Origin: JANNNX01 sp031398745
GTDB taxonomy: Bacteria > Actinomycetota > Acidimicrobiia > Acidimicrobiales > CADCSY01
Direction of reading: 5' to 3'
Assembly (NCBI GenBank): GCA_031398745.1
Contig: JANNNX010000048.1
Span: 1 to 64,000 of the forward strand
Length of the DNA stretch: 64,000 bases
Of this stretch, positions 35,925 through 45,217 are shown one piece after another. The translations under genes and the position numbers were made by a program. Below the pieces are notes generated by a model that saw nothing but the letters and a program-made list of their open reading frames with translations, did no database searches and was not told where the DNA came from. Position 1 is the first letter of the stretch, and every line of letters begins with the position of its first letter.

Positions 35925-37292
35925 ATGACCCTCCGGTTCGGCACCGACGGGGTCCGAGGGGTGGCCAACAGCGAGCTCACCCCGGAGTTGGTGCTTGCCC
36001 TCGGTCGGGCCACGGCCCGGGTGCTCGGTGGTGCTGCCACCACGGTGACGGTCGGGCGCGACACCCGCCGGTCGGGCCCGTCGGTCGAGGCCGCCTTGGT
36101 CGCCGGGATCACCAGCGAGGGCGTCGATGTCGAGCTCGTCGGCGTGGTGCCCACCCCCGCGGTGGCGCTGCTCTCGTCGCGGGAGCGGACGATCGGGGCG
36201 GTGGTGTCGGCGTCGCACAACGGCTTCGCCGACAACGGCGTGAAGCTCTTCGCCCCCGGTGGCCGCAAGCTCACCGACGACCAGGAACAGGCCCTCGAGG
36301 CCGAACTCCATCGCCTGGTCGACTCGCCGGCGGCCGATCCGGACACTCCGACAGGGCCCGGTGTGGGCGAGGTGCGCAGTCGGCAGGACGGCGTCGAGGG
36401 CCACGTCGCCGCGCTGGTGGCCTCCCTCGAGGGCCGCCGCCTCGACGGCCTCCATGTGGTCGTCGACTGCGCCAACGGGGCCGCTCACCGGGTGGGTCCC
36501 GAGGCCCTCCGGGGGTTGGGGGCGACCGTCACCGTGCTGGCCGACCAGCCCGACGGCACCAACATCAACCTTGGGTGCGGCTCCACCGACCCCGCCGCGC
36601 TGCAGGCCGTCGTGACGGAGGTCGGGGCCGACGCTGGACTGGCCCTTGACGGTGACGCCGACCGGGTGGTGGCGGTCGACGCCCAAGGTCGGCTGGTCGA
36701 CGGCGATCGGCTCATGGCCATCTGCGCCCTCGACCTCCGGGCCCGTGGCCGGTTGCGGGGTGACACCGTGGTGGTGACGGTGATGACCAACCTGGGCTTT
36801 CGTCGGGCCATGACCGAGCACGGCATCGGCGTGGAGGTGGTCGAGGTGGGGGACCGCAACGTGTTGGCCGCCCTCGATGCCGGCGGCTACGGGCTCGGGG
36901 GCGAGCAGTCGGGCCACGTCGTTTTCCCCGAGCTCTCGACCACCGGCGACGGGCTCCTGACCGGGATCCAGCTGCTCGACGTGGTGGCCCGCACCGGGGT
37001 GGTCTTGGCCGAGCTCGCCGACCGGGCCATGTACCGACTGCCCCAGGTGCTCCGCAACGTGCGGGTGCCCGACGCCGCCGCGGCCACTGCCGCGGTGGCC
37101 GCCGAGGTCGAGTCGGTCCGGGTCGCACTGGGTGATCGGGGGAGGGTCCTGGTCCGTCCCAGCGGCACCGAGCCGGTGGTGCGGGTGATGGTGGAGGCGC
37201 CCACCGAGGCCGAGGCCGAGGCTGCCTGCGCGGTCCTCACCGGCGCCCTGGGAGCGGTGGTCGGCCCGCCGGTCCCGTCGCCCGCCCCGTAA
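35925..37292 (+). CDS. glmM: Phosphoglucosamine mutase
   Basis: GlmM converts glucosamine-6-phosphate to glucosamine-1-phosphate for UDP-GlcNAc and peptidoglycan. The 455-residue protein has the phosphoserine loop SASHN (Ser97), the metal loop LDGDADR, GEQSGHV for sugar binding and the phosphate-binding RPSGTEPVVRVM. The ATG is 7 bases after rpsI. The following gene is GlmS-like, so two consecutive steps may be coupled here. Confidence 0.97.
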   Translation: MTLRFGTDGVRGVANSELTPELVLALGRATARVLGGAATTVTVGRDTRRSGPSVEAALVAGITSEGVDVELVGVVPTPAVALLSSRERTIGAVVSASHNGFADNGVKLFAPGGRKLTDDQEQALEAELHRLVDSPAADPDTPTGPGVGEVRSRQDGVEGHVAALVASLEGRRLDGLHVVVDCANGAAHRVGPEALRGLGATVTVLADQPDGTNINLGCGSTDPAALQAVVTEVGADAGLALDGDADRVVAVDAQGRLVDGDRLMAICALDLRARGRLRGDTVVVTVMTNLGFRRAMTEHGIGVEVVEVGDRNVLAALDAGGYGLGGEQSGHVVFPELSTTGDGLLTGIQLLDVVARTGVVLAELADRAMYRLPQVLRNVRVPDAAAATAAVAAEVESVRVALGDRGRVLVRPSGTEPVVRVMVEAPTEAEAEAACAVLTGALGAVVGPPVPSPAP

Positions 37293-37301
37293 CCTGCGGG
37301 T

Positions 37302-40300
37302 ATGTGCGGGATCGTCGCCGTCCTCCGACGCCCGGCGACGTCGACGCCGCCCGACGCCTCGGACGTCCTCCGCCTCCTGTCGGCCGCCGAGGGGGCCCTC
37401 CAGGGAGACGACCTGGAGACCGCGTCGAGTGCCATGGAGTCGGCTGACGGCCTCCTGCGGGGGACGCCGGGCCTGACCCTCCTCCTCCGCCAGCCCGAGG
37501 TGACGGTGGCCGTGGCTCGGGTCGGCGAGCTGGCACTCGAGCGGGCCGGCACGCTCGACTCGGTCGACACTCTCGATGCGCGGGGCTCCGATGTCGAGGC
37601 CGCCAACGCGGCCCTGGTCCGGCTCAAGGATGCCGCCTGGTGCCTGGCCCGGGACCGGGTTGGCGCGGCCCGAGCCCTGGCCCCGCTGGTGGGGGGCGGC
37701 GCGGAGCGCTCGACCATCGAGGGCTTTCGATCGGTCCAGATCGCGCTGGCCGCACTCGACCGCCTCGAGGTCCGGGGCCGCGACTCGGCCGGCCTCCAGG
37801 TGCTGGTGAGTCATCCCGGTGTCGATCTCGCCGAGCCGGCGGTGCTGGCCGAGCTCGGCCACCGGGCCGACCCGCTGTGCACCTCGGGCTCGGTCACGGC
37901 CGCCGACGGCTGTCTCAGCTTCGTGTACAAGGCGGCGGCCGAGATCGGCGAGCTGGGGGACAACACCCGGGCGCTGCGAGCCGCCATCGCCGCCGACGGG
38001 CTCCTGGCCCGCGCCGTGTCGGGTCCGTCGTCGTGGGTCAGCGTCCTGGCCCACACCCGGTGGGCCAGCGTCGGCGTCATCTCCGAGGCCAACGCCCACC
38101 CGCTCGACCAGCGGGAGGCCGTGGCCGACGCGCCGGCGCCGGCGGTCACCGCGGTCCTCAACGGCGACGTCGACAACCACCTCGGGCTGCGGGACGAAGC
38201 GTCGATCCGGGTGGCCGACGCCATCAGCACCGATGCCAAGGTGATCCCGGTCCTCGTGTCCCGGGCGCTGGCGGCCGGCGTCGACGACGCGTTCGCCGAA
38301 ACGGTCCGCCGCCTCGAGGGGTCGGTGGCGGTGGCGGCCCTGGTCGCCGCCCGGCCCGACCAGCTGTTGCTGGCCCAGCGGGGAAGCGGGCAGTCGCTCT
38401 ACGTCGGCCTGGCCGACGACGCCTTCGTCGTCGCCAGCGAGCCCTACGGGTTGGTGGAGGAGTGCGATCGCTACCTCCGCCTCGACGGCGAATCGCCCCA
38501 GGGCCCCAGCGGTGAGCCCGGCCAGGTGGTGGTGCTCGACGGTCGCCTCGCCGGTGAGCTGGGCGGCATCGAGCGCCATGCCTACGACGGCTCCGCCCTC
38601 CCGGTCGACCCGGCCGAGGTCCAGGTGCCCGAGATCACCACTCGTGACATCGACCGGGGTTCGTTCCCCCACTTCCTGCTCAAGGAGCTGACCGAGTCGC
38701 CCGAGTCGATGCGCAAGACCCTGCGCGGTCGCATCGTGGCCGCGGAGGACGGTCGGCTCGGCGTCGAGCTCGGACCCCAGGCGTTGCCCAAGGAGATCGG
38801 GGCGGCCCTGGCCGACGGCCGGATCCGCCGGGTGCTGGCCATCGGGCAGGGCACGGCCCGGGTGGCGGCCTCGGCTCTGGCCGACGCCGTGAGCGTCGCG
38901 CTCGCACCGCTCGGCGTGGTCACCACCGCCCTCCCGGCGACCGAGCTGTCCGGCTTCGGCCTCACCGACGACATGAGCGACGTGCTGGTGGTCGCCATCA
39001 GCCAGTCGGGGACCACCACCGACACCAACCGGACGGTCGACCTGGTCCGGGCCCGAGGGGCGACGGTGATCGCCATCGTCAACCGCCGCAACAGCGACTT
39101 GGTCGAGAAGGCCGACGGCGTGCTCTACACCGCCGACGGTCGCGACGTGGAGATGAGCGTCCCCTCCACCAAGGCCTGGTACGCGCAGGTGGCGGCCGGT
39201 CTGCTGCTCGCCGCGGCGCTGGCCGACGCCGCCGGCTGCTCCGATCGGGCCGCCACCCACGAGCTGCTCACGGGTCTGCGCCAGCTGCCGGCGGCGATGG
39301 CCGAGGTGCTCGCCGATCGGGTGGCCATCGCCGAGTTGGCCGCCCGCCACGCCCCGTCACGCCGGTCGTGGGCGGTGGTCGGCAACGGCGCCAACCGGGT
39401 GGCGGCCGAAGAGGTCCGGATCAAGATCTCCGAGCTTTGCTACCGGTCCATCCCGGCCGATGCCACCGAGGACAAGAAGCACATCGACCTGGCCGCCGAG
39501 CCGCTCATCTTCGTCTGCGCGGCCGGGCTCACCGGGCCCAACGCGGCCGACGTCGGCAAGGAAGTCGCCATCTATCGGGCCCACCGGGCGGCGCCCATCG
39601 TGGTGGCCACCGTCGGCGAGCGGCGCTTCGACGGCGCCCTCGGGGTCATCACCGTCCCCGAGGTGCACCCGAGGGTGGCGTTCGTGCTGTCGGCCATGGC
39701 CGGCCACCTCTTCGGTTACGGCGCCGCGCTGGCCATCGACGCCCAGGCCCGCATGCTCCGGGAAGCCCGAGGTGCGCTGGAGCGGGTGGTGATGACCGAG
39801 GTCAGCGGTCCCGGCGACGGCGACCAGGGGGCCGATCCCTTCGCGGCCATAGCCCGGGCGGTGGCCCCCCACGCCGGCCGGTTCCGTCAGGAGCTGCGCA
39901 GCGGGGCCCTCGACGGGAGCCTCGACGCCAGCGTGGCGGTCGCTCTCTCGGCGCTGTTCGGCTTCGGTTCGGGTGAGTCGTCGCTCGACGCTTACGAGCT
40001 CGATCGAGGGCGCATCGCCACCCCCACCGGGGTGGCCAACGACCTGCTGGAGGCGCTGAGCCTTGGGGTCGATGCCCTCACCCGACCCATCGACGCCATC
40101 AAGCACCAGGCCAAGACCATCACGGTGGGCATCTCCCGATCGGAGGAGGCACTGTTCGAGCCGGCCTTGGTCCGCGCCGTCTTCGAGGCCGGCACCGGCC
40201 GCGACCACCTCGGCTACCGGGCGTTGCGCACGCTGGGGGCTCTCGATCCGGTGGTGGCCGGGGTCGACGGCCACACCCGGTACCGGGTGGAGGGGTCGCT

Positions 40301-40730
40301 CAACGACGACACCGCCACCATCCACGTGACCGACCGGGGTGGTGTGGCCGTGGATCTGGTCTCCCGGGCCGATACCGACCCGGTCCTGCGGGGGACCAAG
40401 CACCGGGTGGCCACCACCCGCGAGGTGACCGTCGCGCGCGGCCGCCGTGACGGTCGCACGGTGGTGATCGTGCCCGAGACCAAGGGCGCCGAGGTGACCG
40501 GCATCACCCTTCTGCACGTGCGGGTGCACGACTCGTTGCCGGCGGCTACCCGGCGGGCCGTGCTGGCGGGCTACCAAGGCCGCCTGGCGGCGCTGACCGA
40601 TGCCGTGACCGAGACCGAAGTGGCCCTCACCGACGCCATGCTCGAAGCGGTCTCGCCGCTCGATCTCCTGGTCCAGCCGGTGTACGTGCTGGCCGACGGG
40701 TGGCGGGCCGACGGCGGTCTCCCACGGTGA
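37302..40730 (+). CDS. Very large GlmS-like protein (glutamine amidotransferase plus two SIS domains and extra C-terminal region)
   Basis: GlmS makes glucosamine-6-phosphate from fructose-6-phosphate and glutamine in about 610 residues; this product has 1142. It starts MCGIVAV, giving the Cys1-type nucleophile. GlmS segments LEVRGRDSAGL (about 155-165), AHTRWASVGVISEANAHPL (250-268) and LNGDVDN (286-292) are spread out by insertions at about 12-150 and 166-245. The hinge SFPHFLLKELTE (454-465) and the first SIS domain with AISQSGTTTDT (565-575) are clear. A divergent second SIS domain (about 690-800) keeps Glu711 and His727. Beyond about 840 some 300 residues are unlike GlmS. The GlmS C-terminal DxPRNLAKSVTVE with its catalytic Lys is not seen. 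It may be a modified synthase or a regulatory protein. Confidence 0.85.
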   Translation: MCGIVAVLRRPATSTPPDASDVLRLLSAAEGALQGDDLETASSAMESADGLLRGTPGLTLLLRQPEVTVAVARVGELALERAGTLDSVDTLDARGSDVEAANAALVRLKDAAWCLARDRVGAARALAPLVGGGAERSTIEGFRSVQIALAALDRLEVRGRDSAGLQVLVSHPGVDLAEPAVLAELGHRADPLCTSGSVTAADGCLSFVYKAAAEIGELGDNTRALRAAIAADGLLARAVSGPSSWVSVLAHTRWASVGVISEANAHPLDQREAVADAPAPAVTAVLNGDVDNHLGLRDEASIRVADAISTDAKVIPVLVSRALAAGVDDAFAETVRRLEGSVAVAALVAARPDQLLLAQRGSGQSLYVGLADDAFVVASEPYGLVEECDRYLRLDGESPQGPSGEPGQVVVLDGRLAGELGGIERHAYDGSALPVDPAEVQVPEITTRDIDRGSFPHFLLKELTESPESMRKTLRGRIVAAEDGRLGVELGPQALPKEIGAALADGRIRRVLAIGQGTARVAASALADAVSVALAPLGVVTTALPATELSGFGLTDDMSDVLVVAISQSGTTTDTNRTVDLVRARGATVIAIVNRRNSDLVEKADGVLYTADGRDVEMSVPSTKAWYAQVAAGLLLAAALADAAGCSDRAATHELLTGLRQLPAAMAEVLADRVAIAELAARHAPSRRSWAVVGNGANRVAAEEVRIKISELCYRSIPADATEDKKHIDLAAEPLIFVCAAGLTGPNAADVGKEVAIYRAHRAAPIVVATVGERRFDGALGVITVPEVHPRVAFVLSAMAGHLFGYGAALAIDAQARMLREARGALERVVMTEVSGPGDGDQGADPFAAIARAVAPHAGRFRQELRSGALDGSLDASVAVALSALFGFGSGESSLDAYELDRGRIATPTGVANDLLEALSLGVDALTRPIDAIKHQAKTITVGISRSEEALFEPALVRAVFEAGTGRDHLGYRALRTLGALDPVVAGVDGHTRYRVEGSLNDDTATIHVTDRGGVAVDLVSRADTDPVLRGTKHRVATTREVTVARGRRDGRTVVIVPETKGAEVTGITLLHVRVHDSLPAATRRAVLAGYQGRLAALTDAVTETEVALTDAMLEAVSPLDLLVQPVYVLADGWRADGGLPR

Positions 40731-41092
40731 TCGGCATCGGCGTCGACGTGGTCGAGATCGACCGCTTCCGGCTGGCGCTGTCTCGCACCCCTCGCCTCGC
40801 CGAGCGGCTGTTCTCCGAGTCGGAGCGCGCCTACGCAGCTCGCCGCCGCGATCCGACCGAACGTCTGGCCGCCCGGTTCGCGGCCAAGGAGGCGGTCATG
40901 AAGGCGATGGGCGTCGGCCTCTGGAAGTTCGCGCTCCGCGACATCGAGGTGGTCAGGGCCCGGTCGGGCCAACCGTCGGTGCGCCTCCACGGCGGGGCCG
41001 CGGAGCTGGCTGAGCGCCGCGGGGTCAGCGCCTGGCACCTCACCCTGACCCACACCGATCGCCTGGCCGAGGCCGTCGCCGTCGCCTTGTGA
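40727..41092 (+). CDS. acpS: Holo-[acyl-carrier-protein] synthase
   Basis: AcpS transfers phosphopantetheine from CoA to acyl carrier protein. The 121-residue product has the magnesium ligands Asp7 (IGVDVVEIDR) and Glu55 (RFAAKEAVMKAMG), with TLTHTD near the C-terminus. The GTG at 40727 overlaps the preceding stop by 4 bases and gives the conserved MIGIGVDVV start. Confidence 0.96.
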   Translation: MIGIGVDVVEIDRFRLALSRTPRLAERLFSESERAYAARRRDPTERLAARFAAKEAVMKAMGVGLWKFALRDIEVVRARSGQPSVRLHGGAAELAERRGVSAWHLTLTHTDRLAEAVAVAL

Positions 41093-42477
41093 CCATCCCC
41101 GTCGCCAGCCCCGAGGAGACGGCGACGATCGATGCGATGGCGCCGGATCCGGTCGAGGTGCTGATCGAGCGGGCGGGCGCGGCCGTTGCCCGGGCTGCCC
41201 TCCGCCTCCTGGGTGGCGCCTACGGCCGGCGGGTGGTGGTCATCGCCGGGCCCGGGAGCAACGGGGCCGACGGCAGGGTGGCGGCCGCTCGGCTCCGCCG
41301 CCGTGGCGTGCGCACGGTCGTGGTCCCGGCGGGGTCGACCGAGCGTCTGCCGGTCGCCGACCTGGTGATCGACGCCGCCTACGGCACTGGCTTTCGGGGC
41401 AGCTGGTCCCCGCCGCCAGGCGCTGGCGACCGGCCGGTCCTCGCCGTGGACCTGCCGTCGGGCCTCGACGCCCGCACCGGCGACGCCCGGGGCACGGTCC
41501 TCGGCGCCCGGGTGACGGTGACGTTCGCGGCGCTCAAGCCGGGGTTGCTCCTTGGCCGGGGCCCCGAGCTGGCCGGCGAGGTGGAGGTGGCCGACATCGG
41601 ACTCGACGTCGGCCAGGTCGGCGCGGGCCTGGTGGAGGACGCCGACGTCGCCCGGTGGTTGCCGCCTCGGCCCCGAGACAGCCACAAGTGGCGCTCGGCC
41701 CTGTGGGTAGTGGCGGGGAGCGCGACCATGCCCGGGGCCGCCGCCCTCGCCACCCGGGCCGCCTTGCGAGCGGGGGCCGGGTACGTGCGGGTGTCGGTGC
41801 CGGGCCAGACCGGCGCCGGGCCGGTGGGCATCCCCGAGGCGGTGTCGCACCCGTTGGGGGGAGAGGAATGGGCCGACGAGGTGCTGGCCGGCATCGATCG
41901 ATTCGGGGCCCTCGTGATCGGACCCGGTCTGGGGCGGGACGAGCGGACAATGGCCGAGGTCCGTCGGCTGGTCGCTCGCTGCCCGGTGGCGCACGTGATC
42001 GATGCCGACGGCCTGTGGGCCCTGGGTCACGAACCGGGTACCTGGACGTCGGCTCGCAGCGTGCTGACCCCCCACGACGGCGAGTTGCGCCGGCTCCAGG
42101 GCGGGGACGCGGCCGAGGGCGGCGAGCAGGACGACCGCCTGGCGGCAGCCGCCGGTCTGGCGTCGGTGTCGGGGGGAGTGGCGCTGCTCAAGGGCTCCAC
42201 CACCGTGGTGGCCCGGGCGGGTCGGCCGACGCTCCTGGCGGCCGCCGGCGACGCCCGCCTGGCCACCGCCGGCACCGGCGACGTGCTGGCCGGCGTGATC
42301 GGCGCGTTCCTGGCCCAGGGCATCGAACCGCAGCGGGCGGCGGCCGCCGCGGCACACGTGCACGGTCGGGCCGCGGCCCTAGGCTGGCGCCGCGGCCTCG
42401 TGGCCGGCGACCTGCCCGAGCTCCTGCCGGCGGCGATCGACCGGATGGCCCCCGTCCCATCGGCCCCCGGAGGTTGA
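41089..42477 (+). CDS. nnrD: Bifunctional NAD(P)HX epimerase/dehydratase
   Basis: This enzyme repairs hydrated NADH and NADPH. The epimerase half (about 1-200) has GPGSNGADGRVAAARL and PVLAVDLPSGLDARTG. The ADP-dependent dehydratase half (about 205-462) has GAAALATRAALRAGAGYVRV, VIGPGLGRD, LTPHDGEL and GTGDVLAGVIGAFLAQG. The epimerase half is somewhat short, and NGGDG is here NGADG. It overlaps acpS by 4 bases. Confidence 0.94.
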   Translation: MTIPVASPEETATIDAMAPDPVEVLIERAGAAVARAALRLLGGAYGRRVVVIAGPGSNGADGRVAAARLRRRGVRTVVVPAGSTERLPVADLVIDAAYGTGFRGSWSPPPGAGDRPVLAVDLPSGLDARTGDARGTVLGARVTVTFAALKPGLLLGRGPELAGEVEVADIGLDVGQVGAGLVEDADVARWLPPRPRDSHKWRSALWVVAGSATMPGAAALATRAALRAGAGYVRVSVPGQTGAGPVGIPEAVSHPLGGEEWADEVLAGIDRFGALVIGPGLGRDERTMAEVRRLVARCPVAHVIDADGLWALGHEPGTWTSARSVLTPHDGELRRLQGGDAAEGGEQDDRLAAAAGLASVSGGVALLKGSTTVVARAGRPTLLAAAGDARLATAGTGDVLAGVIGAFLAQGIEPQRAAAAAAHVHGRAAALGWRRGLVAGDLPELLPAAIDRMAPVPSAPGG

Positions 42478-42480
42478 GCA

Positions 42481-43023
42481 GTGCCCCGTTCGCAGCCCGT
42501 GCGAGATGTGATGACCGTCGATGTCCTGACCTTCTCGCCCGACGACACGGTCGACGATGCCATCCGGCGCCTGGTCGATCGGGGGGTCGACGGCGCTCCG
42601 GTGCTCGACGGCGACGGCAAAGTTGTCGGGCTGCTGACCACCGATGACCTCATCGTGTCGGAGACTCAGCTGCACTTGCCGACCGTCCTCTCGATCTTCG
42701 GCGGCACGATCGAGTTGCCGGGATCGCAGCGGCGCTTCGAGGAGGAGCTCCAGCGCGCCGTCGGGTCGAAGGTGGGCGATCTCATGCACGACGACCCCCC
42801 GACCTGCGGGCCCGACGACACCATCGAGGAGGCCGCCACCCGGATGCACGACCACCACGCTGGCCGCCTGCCGGTGGTCGACGATGCCGGGCGGCTGGTG
42901 GGCATCGTCGCCCGAGGCGACATCCTCCGGTCGATCGTCGCCGACAGGTCGGCGCCCGGGGATGGTGTCGTCGGCGAGTCGGTGACCGGGGGTGGCGTCG
43001 CCGACGGCGGTGCCATCGAGTGA
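42481..43023 (+). CDS. Protein with two CBS domains
   Basis: The 180-residue protein is made of a CBS pair (about 8-65 and 97-152) with the typical VRDVMTVDVLTF and VGDLMHDDPPTC starts. No catalytic domain is attached. CBS pairs bind adenosine nucleotides and regulate partners. The short acidic/Gly tail is probably disordered. It lies between nnrD and alr with tight spacing (3-base gap, 4-base overlap), so it belongs to the same operon. Its target is unknown. Confidence 0.88.
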   Translation: MPRSQPVRDVMTVDVLTFSPDDTVDDAIRRLVDRGVDGAPVLDGDGKVVGLLTTDDLIVSETQLHLPTVLSIFGGTIELPGSQRRFEEELQRAVGSKVGDLMHDDPPTCGPDDTIEEAATRMHDHHAGRLPVVDDAGRLVGIVARGDILRSIVADRSAPGDGVVGESVTGGGVADGGAIE

Positions 43024-44159
43024 GTCGGGCCCGGGCCGACGTCGACCTCGACGCGGTGGCGGCCAACGTCGCCCTGCTGGCCGAGCTGGTCGCCCCGGCG
43101 GCGCTGTGTGCGGTGGTGAAGGCCGACGGCTATGGCCACGGGGCAGTGCCCGTCGCCCAAGCGGCGTTGGCCGCCGGCGCGTCGATGCTGGCGGTGGCCA
43201 TGGCCGCCGAGGGCGCCGAGTTGCGGGCCGCCGGCATCGATGCGCCGATCCTGGTCCTGTCCGAGCCTCTCCCGGATGAGGTCGACGCCGTGGTGGCGGC
43301 CGGGCTGACCCCCACCGTCTACAGCCGGGCCGCCATCGAGGCGGTGGCTGACGCCGCCGGGCGCCAGCCGCGGGGGCCGCGGCCGGTGCACCTCAAGGTC
43401 GACACCGGCATGCACCGGGTGGGGGTGGCGCCGGGCGACGCGGTGGCGCTGGCCGAGGCCGTGGCGGCCCGATCCGAGCTCACCCTGGAGGGGGTCTGGA
43501 CCCACTGCGCGGTGGCCGATGAGCCCGCTCACCCCTTCACTGCCGCCCAGCAGGCGACGTTCGAGGCGGTGCTCGCCGACCTTTCGGCTCGGGGGTACCG
43601 GCCGCCCTTGGTTCACGCGGCCAACTCGGCGGCCGCCATCGACCGGCCCGAACTCCGCTACGACCTGGTCCGGTGCGGGATCGCGGTCTACGGGTTGGCC
43701 CCCTCGCCGGCCCTGGCCGGCCGCCTCCCGCTGCGCCCGGCCCTGTCGCTGCACTCGGTGGTGGCTCATCGCAAGGTCGTGGCCGCCGGCGAGGGGGTCT
43801 CCTACGGCCTCGGCCACCGGCTGGGCGTCGACAGCGTGGTCGCCACCGTGCCGGTGGGCTATGCCGACGGCGTGCCTCGGCGCTACTCGGCGGTTGGCGG
43901 CGAGGTGCTGGTCGGCGGGTGCCGGCGGCGGGTGGTGGGCACCGTGACCATGGACCAGCTGCTGGTCGACTGCGGGCCGGTCGGGAGCCCGATGGCCGAC
44001 TCGGTGGCGGTCGGCGACGAGGTGGTGCTCATCGGCGCCCAAGGCGGGGGTGAGATCACGGTCGACGAGTGGGCCGCCCGCTTGGGCACCATCACCTACG
44101 AGGTGACCTGCGGGTTGTCGGCTCGGGTGCCACGGAGCCACCGTGGCGGCCATCGGTAG
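43020..44159 (+). CDS. alr: Alanine racemase
   Basis: This PLP enzyme makes D-alanine for peptidoglycan. The 379-residue protein has the PLP lysine Lys34 in AVVKADGYGHG, the segment HLKVDTGMHRVGV, and GEGVSYGLGHR near the catalytic tyrosine region. VPVGYADGVPRR and TMDQLLVDCG are also present. The GTG overlaps the CBS gene by 4 bases. The order acpS, nnrD, alr, tsaE, tsaB, rimI, tsaD is common in actinobacteria. Confidence 0.96.
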   Translation: MSRARADVDLDAVAANVALLAELVAPAALCAVVKADGYGHGAVPVAQAALAAGASMLAVAMAAEGAELRAAGIDAPILVLSEPLPDEVDAVVAAGLTPTVYSRAAIEAVADAAGRQPRGPRPVHLKVDTGMHRVGVAPGDAVALAEAVAARSELTLEGVWTHCAVADEPAHPFTAAQQATFEAVLADLSARGYRPPLVHAANSAAAIDRPELRYDLVRCGIAVYGLAPSPALAGRLPLRPALSLHSVVAHRKVVAAGEGVSYGLGHRLGVDSVVATVPVGYADGVPRRYSAVGGEVLVGGCRRRVVGTVTMDQLLVDCGPVGSPMADSVAVGDEVVLIGAQGGGEITVDEWAARLGTITYEVTCGLSARVPRSHRGGHR

Positions 44160-44168
44160 CATCCGACG

Positions 44169-44720
44169 ATGGACCTCGAGTCGCTCGCCCTCGAGGCCTC
44201 GAGCTGCACCCGCTGCCGCCTGGCCGAGACGCGGACGCAGGTGGTGTTCGGGGTGGGCCATCCCCGAGCCCAGCTCCTGCTGGTGGGCGAAGGGCCCGGG
44301 GCCGAGGAGGATGCTCGGGGGGAGCCCTTCGTCGGCCGCTCGGGAAAGCTCCTCGATCGGCTCTTGGCCGAGGAGGTCGGCGTCACCCGGGCCGACTGCT
44401 ACATCGCCAACGTGGTGAAGTGCCGGCCGCCCGACAACCGCGACCCGCGGCCCGACGAGAGGGAAGCCTGCCGACCGTGGCTCGATGCGCAGCTCGATCT
44501 GGTCGGGCCGAGGGTGGTGGTGACCCTCGGCAACGTCGCCGCCCGGGCCCTGCTGGGCACCACCGAGGGCGTCACCCGTCTGCGGGGCCAGAGCTACCCG
44601 TGGGCTGGCCGGCTCTTGGTCCCGACCTTCCACCCGGCGGCCGCGCTGCGGGGCGGGGCGTCGGTGCTGGCGGGGATGCGGGCCGACCTGGTCCGGGCCA
44701 AGGTGGCGCTGGCGGCATGA
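44169..44720 (+). CDS. Uracil-DNA glycosylase, family 4 (Fe-S type)
   Basis: This enzyme removes uracil from DNA. The 183-residue protein has the four Fe-S cysteines C13, C16, C85 and C101. It also has the catalytic-site motif GEGPGAEED (40-48), NVVKCRPPDNRDP and the C-terminal HPAA (155-158). The ATG is 9 bases after alr with no ribosome binding site. TAGCAT, which includes the alr stop, lies 6 bases upstream, so initiation may be leaderless. It overlaps tsaE by 4 bases. Confidence 0.95.
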   Translation: MDLESLALEASSCTRCRLAETRTQVVFGVGHPRAQLLLVGEGPGAEEDARGEPFVGRSGKLLDRLLAEEVGVTRADCYIANVVKCRPPDNRDPRPDEREACRPWLDAQLDLVGPRVVVTLGNVAARALLGTTEGVTRLRGQSYPWAGRLLVPTFHPAAALRGGASVLAGMRADLVRAKVALAA

Positions 44721-45217
44721 CCGCGCACTTGGTCGCCCGGACCGCCTCGGTCGACGAGACCCGCCGGCTGGCGGCGGCCGTGTCCGAGCTGGCCACGCCG
44801 GGCGACATCGTCGTGCTGGCCGGCGACCTGGGCACCGGCAAGACCGCCTTCGCCCAGGGCTTCGCCCGGGGCGCGGGCGTCGAGGCGGTCGTCACCAGCC
44901 CCACTTTCGCCCTGGTCCAGAGCTACGAGGGGCGCTGGCGGATCCACCACCTCGACGTGTACCGCCTCGACCACCTCCAGGAGGTGCTCGACCTCGGTTT
45001 GGCCGAGCTGGTCGACGACGACGCGGTGCTGCTCATCGAGTGGGGCGACATGGTCGCCGCGACCCTGCCGCCCGAGTTCCTCGAGGTCCGCCTGGCACCG
45101 GGCGACGGGCCCGACGAGCGCCACCTGGTGCTGCGGTCGGTCGGTGTGGCCTGGGCCGGCCGGGAGGCCGCCCTCTACCTGGCCCTGCGCCCGTGGCTGG
45201 CCGAGGGCCACCGCTGA
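44717..45217 (+). CDS. tsaE: tRNA t6A biosynthesis ATPase TsaE
   Basis: TsaE powers the TsaB-TsaD complex in forming threonylcarbamoyl-adenosine at tRNA position 37. The 166-residue protein has the Walker A GDLGTGKT, SPTFALVQSYEGR and HHLDVYRLD, with IEWGD near the C-terminus. The ATG overlaps the UDG gene by 4 bases; longer upstream frames lie inside it. Confidence 0.96.
   Translation: MTAHLVARTASVDETRRLAAAVSELATPGDIVVLAGDLGTGKTAFAQGFARGAGVEAVVTSPTFALVQSYEGRWRIHHLDVYRLDHLQEVLDLGLAELVDDDAVLLIEWGDMVAATLPPEFLEVRLAPGDGPDERHLVLRSVGVAWAGREAALYLALRPWLAEGHR

Noticed and set aside
37290..37295. TAACCT as a definite leaderless promoter for the GlmS-like gene
   Set aside because: Its first three bases are the glmM stop codon and the genes are only 9 bases apart, so simple operon read-through explains the layout. 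Not listed as a feature.
35667..39350. Minus-strand frame of 1227 codons opposite rpsI, glmM and the GlmS-like gene
   Set aside because: Antisense shadow: it spans three genes of the plus strand, is compositionally repetitive (Gly/Arg/His/Asp) and has no start context.
44157..44162. TAGCAT as a definite promoter for the UDG gene
   Set aside because: It contains the alr stop codon and no -35 is seen; co-transcription with alr is the simpler view.
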